Assembly: GCF_902167145.1 (NCBI RefSeq)
Contig: NC_050104.1
Coordinates: forward strand, 94,933,849-94,997,848
Reading direction: 5' to 3'
Source: Zea mays
Taxonomy: Eukaryota > Streptophyta > Magnoliopsida > Poales > Poaceae
Length of the DNA stretch: 64,000 nucleotides
Below the pieces are notes generated by a model. It did not search any database. It saw only the letters and a program-made list of their open reading frames with translations, and was not told where the DNA came from. Positions 32,548 through 43,300 of this stretch are shown piece after piece. How positions within the stretch are numbered: position 1 is the first letter of the stretch; the number at the start of each line of letters is the position of its first letter. The translations under genes were made by a program, and so were the position numbers.

Positions 32548-35354
32548 TGCACATCGTCGGAGTTCGGCACCGCGACGTCACCAGAGCTTCTACGTCCAGC
32601 TTGTCGCGTCGAACGCCGTTATCATTCTCTGTTCGCGTCGCGACAATCTGTTTTCTATCCATAATCCGAAGGTAAAAGAAAGGTCTAATTTTTACATGTT
32701 ACCCCTATCGTCTACGTTTAATTTTAAGCTAACCGCTGCGACAATTTTTCCATTTTTAAATGCGCATGCGAGACTCAAATAAATTAAATATTAATTTGTT
32801 AACTTTGTAAATTTATGTTAAACATTTAAAATCAGCGTTTCCAATAATTTCCATGTTTTTGCAAATAAATTTGAATTACGTTTGATGTAATCGATTTATG
32901 TGTATTCAATATCCAAATAAATTAAATAGTATTTATATAGCTATGTGTTAGTGTGCTGATCAGTTTGAATTGATAGTTGCAACGATCTACTTGTTTTTGT
33001 AAATTAATTTGTATTATATTTGTTGTAACGTGTAGTTTTCTAAATAAGAAATTAAAAAGAATTATACCTTTATACTTTTGTAACAAAAATAAGAGATTGT
33101 TATTTATAGTGTTACCTATTCATAAAAATGTAAATGTATCAGCTACGTCTAGCTGATTATAGATAAATAGAAGCTAGTCCCTATGACATATTTAATTATG
33201 TAATTTTGATTATTTGGAATCTAAACAAGTTAGAAACAATTTGATTAATTTCATAATTATGTGATTAATGAGTTCATAGAATTTAGTCCACCTTATATAC
33301 GAATCATTTAGTTTTTCCTAAAGGATAAAATAAAGTAATAAGAGTTTAAGTTCTTTTATAACTTAAAATGTTACTTTATATATATTGACTTCAAGTATAA
33401 TAATATAGGCTATGTGCTTTTTAATCAAATTAAATGATGGTTATGCGTTCATTATCTTTTGCATGAAAATCCACTTAAGGCACATAACCTAACTCGTCTT
33501 AAATAGGTGATTAATAATATAATTATGATCTTTTCACATAAAAAGTTGTTTAATCTATTTATGAGTTTTTTTTATAAAAGTAATGTCTAATAAGGTGTTT
33601 CATAACTCATTAACATTAGATATAACATATATCTTTTCTAAAAGGTTAAAAAGGTTTAATATTGTTATAACGTGTTTTATCATCTTATAAACCCTTTATC
33701 TTAGACATATCACGTATGACGTTTTATAAAAGATTAATTTGGTAAACCTAATATTTGTATATTTTAATTAAGATATTTTAAGCTCATGTCTTGTTTTATA
33801 AAGTATAGATCACATATTTTTGAAACGAATACCCTCTTATTATAACCATTACTTGCGACGTTTTTGAAAAAACGAACGCTCTTTTCATTAGGCTTGCTTT
33901 TAGCTTTACGTATGGTGAATGTTGTATGTTATTGAATGGTGTTTGCTCTTCTTGTTTGTTTGTGTGATATTCAGTGGTTGATCTAGTAGTTAAGAATCAA
34001 GATCTATTCCGATCCGTGGAAGAACCTCAAGTTTTCAATAAGCAAGGCAAGTGGACTTCTCCCTCTGCATACTCTGTTTGATCCCAAACAATACATTTAA
34101 TAAAGTTTATTCTTTTGTATATATATGCATAATTTGACGGGTTACCTATTTAGATAACCTTTCCAACCTTATTCCTTGATCAAACCTGGGAATTATACTT
34201 TACCTTAGTAGCTATGCTATTGCTACAACTTAACTTTATGCAGTCACTCCCGCTTATGATATTAATGTTCCAAAATGGTAAGTTTACATTATTGTTGTTA
34301 ACCCGATGGTTAAACAAGATTATTGCATATTAATTGGAACATGGAGTGACCACCCGGGAAAACAGTGCTACCATGAGAACTATCATGGCTCTGGTCTTGG
34401 CTAAATAACTAGGGAAGTCTTATGTTGGGTGCTAGTCGTGGTCGACCGGAACGGGGGCATCTGACAAGCTCTTATAGTTCCGGCTCAGGCAGATTGGATA
34501 CGGGCATAGTTCCTAAAGCTTTACCCTGTAGTCTGGACTATAAGTTGGTTACGGTAGGTGTGCCTTATGCAGTTTGACCATTTCCAGCATTTGCGTAATG
34601 AGGACTCTAGGGAGAAGCCTCGTAGTGAGACCCTGGCCATTCACCTCGGAAGTGAATACGGGTCTAGCTAACCCGGGCTAGAAGGGAATCGCGACTCATG
34701 GGTAAAGATGCGCCACCTCTGCAGAGTGTAAAACTGATATATCAGCCGTGCTCACGGTTATGAGCAGCCTGGACTCCTCACATGATAATTGAACTTGAAG
34801 ATGGAAATAAATCGAGATCCGATGATCTGCCAATGGTTTGCTTAAGTGGTTTCACTTAAGTGTTTTTTTATATATACTCTTGTACCTTCGTTTAATGGGA
34901 ATACTTGGGAATCACGCTTATTAGTAAGACAGGTGTTGTTAATAAAATGTTGACCAACTAAAATGCTTACTGCTCAACCTCAGCCTCACCTTGTTAGACT
35001 TGCATTAGTTTTTCCCCCACTTGCTGAGCCCCGACCATAAGTGAGCTCACCCTTGCTTAATTTTGATCAGAAGTTGCAGATGAAGATATGATGCTGAACT
35101 CCATGGATGCTAGTCTAGTGATACCCCCGGTCATCTTCCTGTGGATGGATGTCCCTATTTCGCTGTACTTTGATGAATAAAGGTTAAGACATTATGTCTG
35201 TTCAAAGTGTAATATGTTAATATAATCGTTATTTACGCTTTTATACATTGTTCTTTTGATATATTACACTTGTGACGTCAACATATGTGTGGAAATAGAT
35301 CCTGGCACACATATGCTATGCACCCGGCTCTGTCCCTTAGAAACGGGTGTGATA
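32548..35354 (+). repeat. element C first LTR (L1), 3' part
   Basis: It contains the end of the GC-rich block (to 32671), about 1.3 kb of AT-rich sequence that starts GTAAAAG and ends ATTCAG (32672-33974, candidate intron), and a conserved terminal part ending aaacgggtgtgata. It corresponds to 41757-44565 and 49583-52327. Confidence 0.9.
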
Positions 35355-35358
35355 GAAG

Positions 35359-35370
35359 TGGTATCAGAGC
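35359..35370 (+). promoter_or_regulatory. primer binding site, first internal region of C
   Basis: tggtatcagagc, 4 bp after the LTR end. The equivalent site in the second internal region is 44570-44581. Confidence 0.85.
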
Positions 35371-36501
35371 AATGTGACCGTAGGTCGCTAGATTAGTTAG
35401 AAATGGAAAGCCCAGTCAGTCTTTCAAAGCTTGATATATTTTCCTCCATAAAAAAACTTACTTTATATCAAACTCGTCTCTTTTTCTTCAACCCTTCTTG
35501 TCTGATTCTTCGTCTATCAGAAGGCTCTCCTCAGAAACACTTGCAAAATGATCAAGCAAGATTATGGAACTTGAAGCGAAGATTGCCAGAAGAAACCCTT
35601 TCGAAGCTATTGACGATGCCCTATTCTATGTCTTATCCCCACTCCACAAGAAGTTTTGTTGTGGATCCCCTGGATCTATTATTTGACTTCTTGGTTAGGT
35701 TAATAGGATTGTTCTTTAGTATTAAGATTTTCGACTAGATCGGTAATGGCGATATTATATTATATTATAAGAGGTTTTCTAATCCTTAATATTGCTATAT
35801 AACCCTTGACTTCTTATACTTTTGTTGTCTTGCCATTGTATTGCCACCCTTGTGCAATATCTACCTTGATATATTAAACTTTTGCCTCTCTACTTTTCTC
35901 CTTGATAATGCTTTCTCCCTATTGAATTCTTATACTTTTGCTTTCATGCCATTGTATTGCCGCCCTTGCGCAATATCTACCTTGATGTATGAAACCTTTG
36001 GCTCTCTACTCCTTGATAATGCCTTTATATTTTGTATCCTTAAAAAAACTTTCTCATATCCTTGGTTGTATAATTTATTCTCGCTTCACCAGTTAGTGGT
36101 TATCTTATTTCACTCTTGGTCATTAACAATAATGTTTTGAATCTTGTCTATCTCCTTGTTATTTCTGATCTGATTCTTGGATTTTATAATCTCTTTCTTA
36201 TTCCTAACCTTGTCCCGCCTTTAAAAAAACTGTAAGAAATTGTTTTCTTAGGAAAGACTGCCTTTTGATTGAATGAATGACATCGAGTTACGTTGTGCTG
36301 ATATGTTTCAGTTCATGTTAGCTGTATTTGTGACTATGTTTGATTTGCTTCTTTGTAGTGATTGTTGTTGTATTGTGTGACTTTTGTCCACAATGACAAC
36401 AGTTAGCTAAGTTAAACCTTAGATAGATGGGTTTTCTCTGCTCTCTATAATCTGTCTTTGCTCAACCCTTTCGTCCCTTCCATTCCTCCATACCTATACA
36501 G

Positions 36502-37788
36502 ATGTCAGACCTTGGAATGTCAACTACAAGTGATGTCACTAAATGCAAAGAATGCGGTGTGTTGACAAGTCAAAACAACACTATAAATAAAATAGCTGAT
36601 GAACAGACATTCAAGACACAAAAGGATGCACAACCAAACCAACAGACAAGTGACCTTGGAACATGTTGTTGTTGTGAGTACTATGGAATTCCTTGTCGCC
36701 AGATCAATACAAACGAAAGTGAAACTACAAAACAGAAGAACCGGATTTTATTTTCTGGCATAAACAGACAGATGTCTCCCCAAGAACAACTAATAGCAGA
36801 TTCTCTCATACCTAATGCACTGTCAGTTGATGAATTGCAAAGTATTCCAGAAAGGAAACATCACAAGGATGCCCAGCCCCAAGAAGAAACACATGAGTGT
36901 TACATTGATGGATGGACTATTACTTGCACACAGTTTCAGCCTCGTCATCGCATCAAGTCCAAGAAACAAAAAGGGAAACATGGAAAAAGTCAAGAAATAA
37001 CTTCAAGAAAACCTTGCTATCAATGTGGACGTGAAGGTCATTACTTCCGTAACTGTCCTGAGAAGCGTTCACTACAGATCACCTCTGAGATGAAGCTATC
37101 TCAGCCTTCAGACATGGAATATGAACAAAAATGCACAGAAACTTCTACCAACAACGTAAAGACAACTCCACCATGTAACTTATCCAGTCGTGCTTGTTTT
37201 GGTTGTGGTAATACCGGCCATCTTGTTAATGGTTGTCCTAAGAAGGATGTGGAGATCAATAAGGTCCAAAAGAAAAGACAACACCCTCAAACCCATGCAT
37301 CAACAAAGAATAAACAATGGAAAGAGACCACATGAAGGATAAGTTACGCAGAGACAGGAACCATTCCATATGATAATGCAGTAATTTTTGGAACACTAGT
37401 CATTCACACAACCCTCGCCACCGTGTTGTATGATCCTCGTACAACACATTCTTTTATCAGTGCCCAATTTGCAACAAAGTATGGTATCTTTAAGTGTCCC
37501 TTGAGATCAAGGAAGACCATCAGTGCACCCGAAGGAAGAATGTTAGTGAACTACATATGTCCAAAAGTAAGTGTTAACATCAACGGGATAGATTTTCCAG
37601 CTGATCTCTTAGTCATAGAAACAATGGGAAAGGATGTGATTCTTGGAAAGAATTGGTTACAAAGAACTAAGGCAGTAATCCAACATACTGAGAGAACCAT
37701 GTGTTTGGAAACCCCATCTGGAGAAACAATAGTAGTTGAAGACAACCGTCCTCCAGCTCTGATTGGTGCATCTGACAAGGAAGAATAA
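36502..37788 (+). pseudogene. element C zinc-knuckle/protease-like protein, copy 1 (one in-frame stop)
   Basis: One frame runs from ATG 36502 to TAA 37786-37788, interrupted only by TGA at 37333-37335, where copy 2 has GGA. It encodes a Cys-rich head, two CCHC knuckles, CYQCGREGHYFRNC (from residue 172) and CFGCGNTGHLVNGC (from residue 232), and a retropepsin-like fold (TLATVLYDPRTTHSFISAQF, then DVILGKNWLQRTKAVI). The catalytic DS/TG signature is replaced by DPR, so protease activity is doubtful. It resembles the gag-protease join of Ty3/gypsy elements with the rest of pol missing. The roughly 428-residue length before decay is inferred from the two copies. Confidence 0.8.
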
Positions 37789-38284
37789 TATATCATTTAG
37801 CTAGAAGGAGTATGTCCCACAAAAAAAATGTCAAGTTGTTGCCCCTTTGAGAAACTGTAATTGTGCTAAGTGATATATGAATAAATTTGGAGAATCTTTT
37901 GCACCTATTGTGTTTTGTCTCGTTATAAAGAAAATAAAGTATGGTGTCATCTATTATATGCAAACAATGTGATGCTCTACTCTAGTTGCCCTAAAGTCCC
38001 GCTCGAGATTTTCTCTCACATTGTGCTCAAAGAAATACTCTTGGATCAGAAAGATTATTTGGATATCAAGCTCTGAAATCTATAAGGTTCAAAAGGATCT
38101 ATGTTAAGGATTATGACACTTGTACGCTCTTGTAGTATGATGAAGCTAGTAGAAATCTGAAACCACCCTTGTTCCTTAACTAATCTTATATTGAAAATTA
38201 AAACGTTGTGTTAGCTCATTATCTTCATATCGTACAAGCCTCTTATGTAATCTTGTCTCACTATCTCCTTTACTCTCTAACCAG

Positions 38285-38734
38285 ATGATGAACCCCAATG
38301 GAAATGAAGTAAATGATGCCAACGACAATATTCCTACCTTAACAACTATGAACGAGAAAAATGAGTTACAGAGATATTCGATGAATGGAATGAAGAACAA
38401 CAAAAGAAATAGAAAAATGTTTGGATACATGATTAGTCCACCTCAAGCGAAAGCCACGAAACACATGGATACCCAAACGGAAGAATCAAGTCAGACTCAG
38501 CTATATGAGATACAGACAACCGGTCAACCCAAACCCCCTGTTCGTCAAGCAAAGTTGACTCGTAAAGAACTCAAAGCAAGAGGTGCTTGCTACTACTGCA
38601 AAAATGAAGAACATATTATTCGCGAATGCCCCCAGAAGCGTCTAGACCGACTAGAGAAGAAAGCTGCCAAGCAAGACCCAAACAATAATCCAGAAGACCA
38701 ACCAGTTATAAGTACGATGATGAAGATCGCTTGA
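38285..38734 (+). CDS. element C small zinc-knuckle protein, copy 1 (149 residues)
   Basis: A hydrophilic protein, MMNPNGNEVN..., with a single zinc knuckle, CYYCKNEEHIIREC, about residues 102-115 (Glu in place of the usual Gly before His), and a basic C-terminus. The predicted protein is identical in the second internal region (47386-47835). It looks like a displaced gag C-terminus. Whether it is translated independently cannot be told. Confidence 0.6.
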   Translation: MMNPNGNEVNDANDNIPTLTTMNEKNELQRYSMNGMKNNKRNRKMFGYMISPPQAKATKHMDTQTEESSQTQLYEIQTTGQPKPPVRQAKLTRKELKARGACYYCKNEEHIIRECPQKRLDRLEKKAAKQDPNNNPEDQPVISTMMKIA

Positions 38735-39055
38735 TTAGTAGTCATTGCGGAGCAAAGAAGTAAGGAAGTTCCTTAAGTTTGGAGGAGTTCAATGAGAACT
38801 AAGAACCTACAAATAAACCATGTATCACCTTTGTTTTCTTGCTAGCCTTCCCTAATCTCGAGGACGAGATTCTTTTTAAGAGGGGTAGATTTTGTAACAC
38901 CCTAACCCGTCAATTGAAAACAACTTAGTTTATATTATTAATTTCTAGTGAAAGGAAAATATTTATGTTTCCAAGTATTGAAATGGTGATATACTTAAAT
39001 TGAACAATTTCTTGAATAGTAAAATAATACCAAATGTGTGACGCGTATAAGGTAA

Positions 39056-40339
39056 CTAGTCGGCTGCCCGTGCGTTGCGACGGCTTACAACAATACCTAC
39101 GTAAACTATCCATAAAAAAATTCAAGATTTTTTATTGATTGTCTCCGCTCTCTGTATAATATATCTTTTGATTTGACTAACTGATGTTATTGTTTACTCC
39201 ATGTAAATATGTCTTGGTACAACACGACCAATGAAGTGAACGATTAGAAGAGAGTTCACAACGATTGACTGAATGAACAGAGATTATAAAATGACATAAT
39301 TCCATCATACAGAGACCAAATAAGAGAAAGTTTGTGAGATCAAGTTTCTAAAATAAGTCCCATGAAGTCAAACTTATAAAAAAGATAGATCAAAATATGG
39401 AGTGATTGCTAAAGTCAGGCATCAATAAAAACTGGATGCGCTCCATATAAATTATGCTACTTTGTAGCAATTACTAACGTTTAAAACCAACAAATAACCT
39501 TTCATTTTGTTGTTAGTTTGACAAATCATTGCTGCTTCATCCAATTCAGCAACCTCAAACACCATGTAGTCCATTGCGCCAATGTGGTCCCAGAAACGAC
39601 CTAATGCTTGCAAGAGCCAAGAACGTCGTGTCGTGCTTGGGATGTAGCCTCGGGCCGTAGTGCTGGCCCGGCCCGACACAATTATTTTTCTGATTTTACA
39701 AAAAAAACGTATATACCTATATTAAAACATTTTAGCGTGATGTTCTATTGGTTAGACAGTTTCACCCAGTGTCTCCCGCCCTTCTTCCATCAGAGCATGG
39801 GTTCGAACCTCACCTCCTGCACCGTTTTTTAACATTTTACGCCGATTTAATTAAATGGACGGGCTGGCCCGACAGAGTTAGCAGGCCGGCATGACGTGCC
39901 TGTGCCATAGTTGTGGCCCGCGTGCATCTAGCCCGTGTCGGGCGTCGTTACGCTGATTTAATTAAATGGATCGACGGGCTAACGGGCTGGCCCGACACAG
40001 TTAGCAGGCCGGCACGACGTGCCTGTGCCATAGTTGTGGTTAGCAGGCCGGCATGACGTGCCTGTGCCATAGTTGTGGCCCGTGTGCATCTAGCCCGTGT
40101 CGGGCGTCGTTACGCTGATTTAATTAAATGGATCGATGGGCTAACGGGCTGGCCCGACACAGTTAGCAGTCCGGCATGACGTGTCTGTGCCATAGTTGTG
40201 GCCCGCGTGCATTTAGCCCGTGTCGGGCGTTGGCATCTATAGACGTGCAGTGGATTAATTTGAAATAGCTGTGAGGGGTTATTTGTAAAAAAATGACGCA
40301 TGACGACCGTTGAAACTGGTGCTTTAAGTATAGTATAGA
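39056..40339 (-). mobile_element. non-autonomous Helitron in L2
   Basis: On the minus strand it begins TCTATACTATAC and ends ...CGACTAG. An imperfect GC-rich hairpin (39066-39084, gcccgtgcg...cgacggc) lies a few bases before the CTAG end. These are the 5'-TC, 3'-CTRR and subterminal hairpin marks of Helitrons. There is no target duplication: removing 39056-40339 gives ggtaa+aatatacg, exactly the sequence of L1 (about 23299-23311) and L3 (about 48154-48166). Insertion was between two Ts (minus strand) rather than the commoner A and T. It encodes no Rep/helicase. The interior holds GC-rich tandem repeats. Confidence 0.85.
39840..40240. repeat. GC-rich tandem repeats inside the Helitron
   Basis: A unit of about 110-120 bp (gatttaattaaatgga, gggctggcccgacacagtta, gcaggccggcatgacgtgcc, tagcccgtgtcgggcgt) recurs three times, from about 39842, 39953 and 40113. 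An extra partial copy starts at about 40040. Short GGCCCG motifs resemble hAT subterminal repeats such as those at 9336-9545. Confidence 0.75.
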
Positions 40340-43300
40340 AATATACGTTTTGTTTCGAATTTCAAATCTAAATTCTAGATTTAATTATTTTGAGAAAAAA
40401 ACCTAGTTTCATAAAATAATAATGGATTGATTTTTGGAAGATATGTATTTATTATGCTAATAACTTTTGTTTGGTGGTGCTTGCAAGAATTCATTTTATT
40501 AACTTTATTCCCTTTTTGGCGATGGTCTTTTATTTAATTGAAGGATTATTTCTAAAATAATATATTCTACAAAAATAAGTATTTTTATTAAATTAATAAT
40601 ATTTTTGGATTTAGTCCGATATAAATATGTTATACATTATTTGCGATTTATATGAATTTTGAATATATATATATATATATTCTGTTTTTATATTTCAACG
40701 ATTTGGAAATTAAAAAGAAAAAAACAATGAAATGCTCGTCCAGGCCAAAACGTCTCCCGACCATTTTTTTTTTCTTTCTTGCCTCCTCTCTTTTACCCCT
40801 CTGTTTCTATTACATGTGGGGCCCTTTTGTAAGGCTCGTCTTCTCCAAAAGAACACGCACAACAATGAAAAAAAAACCAGGTGCTTGCTCGCGCAGCTGC
40901 TGCTGTCTGTGTCGCCTCGAGCGCTCAGGTAGCCAGGCAGCAACTCCTCCGTGGCGTTTCTTCTTCTCCCTCCCTGCCCAGCAGTCGTTTCTTGCTCGAC
41001 TTCTTCAATGTCATTATTGGCGAACGTCCGTTTCTCTATGCCATCAGACGACGCTTCAATTGGTAATTCAATCCGTGGTTAATTCGTCTCTAATCCTCCT
41101 CTTGTTCTCTCCTATATTAGTGTCAGCAGCTCCTCCACCTAACCGAATGTAGCGGTAGCCACCATTTCCCTGCTCTTTCCTCCCACTAACCAAATCCATA
41201 TGTTCCTGCTTCCTCCATAAATGCCGACAATTTCTCTCGCCATTGTTTGTTACAACGTCTTCACCGGCGACCTCTCTGTTTCTCTTCCCCACGACGTCCG
41301 GGCTCCCTTCGTCTCACTATAAAAGGCATGCCCTCGACCTCGCCAATGCCCGTTTTCTGTACCCTTTCCCTAGCTCGTGCCCTTGCATGCTGCACGTTGC
41401 GTCGCGCTGTTGCTGTTCCCTGTTCGCCTCTGCTCCTCACCGGTGAAGTCGCCGGTGAAGTCGTTGAGCACCTTCGTTCCTTACAGCCTCTAGAAAATGC
41501 TCCCCAGAATCTACTCTGCCTCGTTGCCAGCTCCCCTACATCGAGCCCCCGACGTCGTTTTCTCACTATACTTGCTTGTCGTGCCGCCTGCGCGCCTGCT
41601 CAATTCAGTACCACCGTCGGCGCCATTCGCCAGCGCACCATGACTTCGTCCTGTGCTGTGACGGCATTGTCCTACTGCAACCTTGCTGGAGCCCCATACG
41701 TCGTCCAATTGTCGCGGCCTCGTCGTTGCCTTGTTGCTGTTACACTCACCGACGCCTGCACATCGTCGGAGTTCGGCACCGCGACGTCACCAGAGCTTCT
41801 ACGTCCAGCTTGTCGCGTCGAACGCCGTTATCATTCTCTGTTCGCGTCGCGACGATCTGTTTTCTATCCATAATCCGAAGGTAAAAGAAAGGTCTAATTT
41901 TTACATGTTACCCCTATCGTCTACGTTTAATTTTAAGCTAACCGCTGCGACAATTTTTCCATTTTTAAATGCGCATGCGAGACTCAAATAAATTAAATAT
42001 TAATTTGTTAACTTTGTAAATTTATGTTAAACATTTAAAATCAGCGTTTCCAATAATTTCCATGTTTTTGCAAATAAATTTGAATTACGTTTGATGTAAT
42101 CGATTTATGTGTATTCAATATCCAAATAAATTAAATAGTATTTATATAGCTATGTGTTAGTGTGCTGATCAGTTTGAATTGATAGTTGCAACGATCTACT
42201 TGTTTTTGTAAATTAATTTGTATTATATTTGTTGTAACGTGTAGTTTTCTAAATAAGAAATTAAAAAGAATTATACCTTTATACTTTTGTAACAAAAATA
42301 AGAGATTGTTATTTATAGTGTTACCTATTCATAAAAATATAAATGTATCAGCTACGTCTAGCTGATTATAGATAAATAGAAGCTAGTCCCTATGACATAT
42401 TTAATTATGTAATTTTGATTATTTGGAATCTAAACAAGTTAGAAACAATTTGATTAATTTCATAATTATGTGATTAATGAGTTCATAGAATTTAGTCCAC
42501 CTTATATACGAATCATTTAGTTTTTCCTAAAGGATAAAATAAAGTAATAAGAGTTTAAGTTCTTTTATAACTTAAAATGTTACTTTATATATATTGACTT
42601 CAAGTATAATAATATAGGCTATGTGCTTTTTAATCAAATTAAATGATGGTTATGCGTTCATTATCTTTTGCATGAAAATCCACTTAAGGCACATAACCTA
42701 ACTCGTCTTAAATAGGTGATTAATAATATAATTATGATCTTTTCACATAAAAAGTTGTTTAATCTATTTATGAGTTTTTTTTATAAAAGTAATGTCTAAT
42801 AAGGTGTTTCATAACTCATTAACATTAGATATAACATATATCTTTTCTAAAAGGTTAAAAAGGTTTAATATTGTTATAACGTGTTTTATCATCTTATAAA
42901 CCCTTTATCTTAGACATATCACGTATGACGTTTTATAAAAGATTAATTTGGTAAACCTAATATTTGTATATTTTAATTAAGATATTTTAAGCTCATGTCT
43001 TGTTTTATAAAGTATAGATCACATATTTTTGAAACGAATACCCTCTTATTATAACCATTACTTGCGACGTTTTTGAAAAAACGAACGCTCTTTTCATTAG
43101 GCTTGCTTTTAGCTTTACGTATGGTGAATGTTGTATGTTATTGAATGGTGTTTGCTCTTCTTGTTTGTTTGTGTGATATTCAGTGGTTGATCTAGTAGTT
43201 AAGAATCAAGATCTATTCCGATCCGTGGAAGAACCTCAAGTTTTCAATAAGCAAGGCAAGTGGACTTCTCCCTCTGCATACTCTGTTTGATCCCAAACAA

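Larger units (their letters stand above)
35355..38892 (+). other. element C internal region 1 (I1), mostly non-coding
   Basis: 3538 bp. A 111-codon frame at 35403-35738 (copy at 44614-44949) has no recognisable product. A ~115-bp tandem duplication built on gccattgtattgccnccctt lies at about 35825-36025. Two coding remnants follow (36502-37788 and 38285-38734). No reverse transcriptase, RNase H or integrase is present in any frame. Confidence 0.8.

Noticed and set aside
35403..35738. 111-codon frame just after the primer site of C (copy at 44614-44949)
   Set aside because: The position suits a gag start, but the composition is unlike gag and another frame in the same stretch looks equally plausible. 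Not called as a gene.
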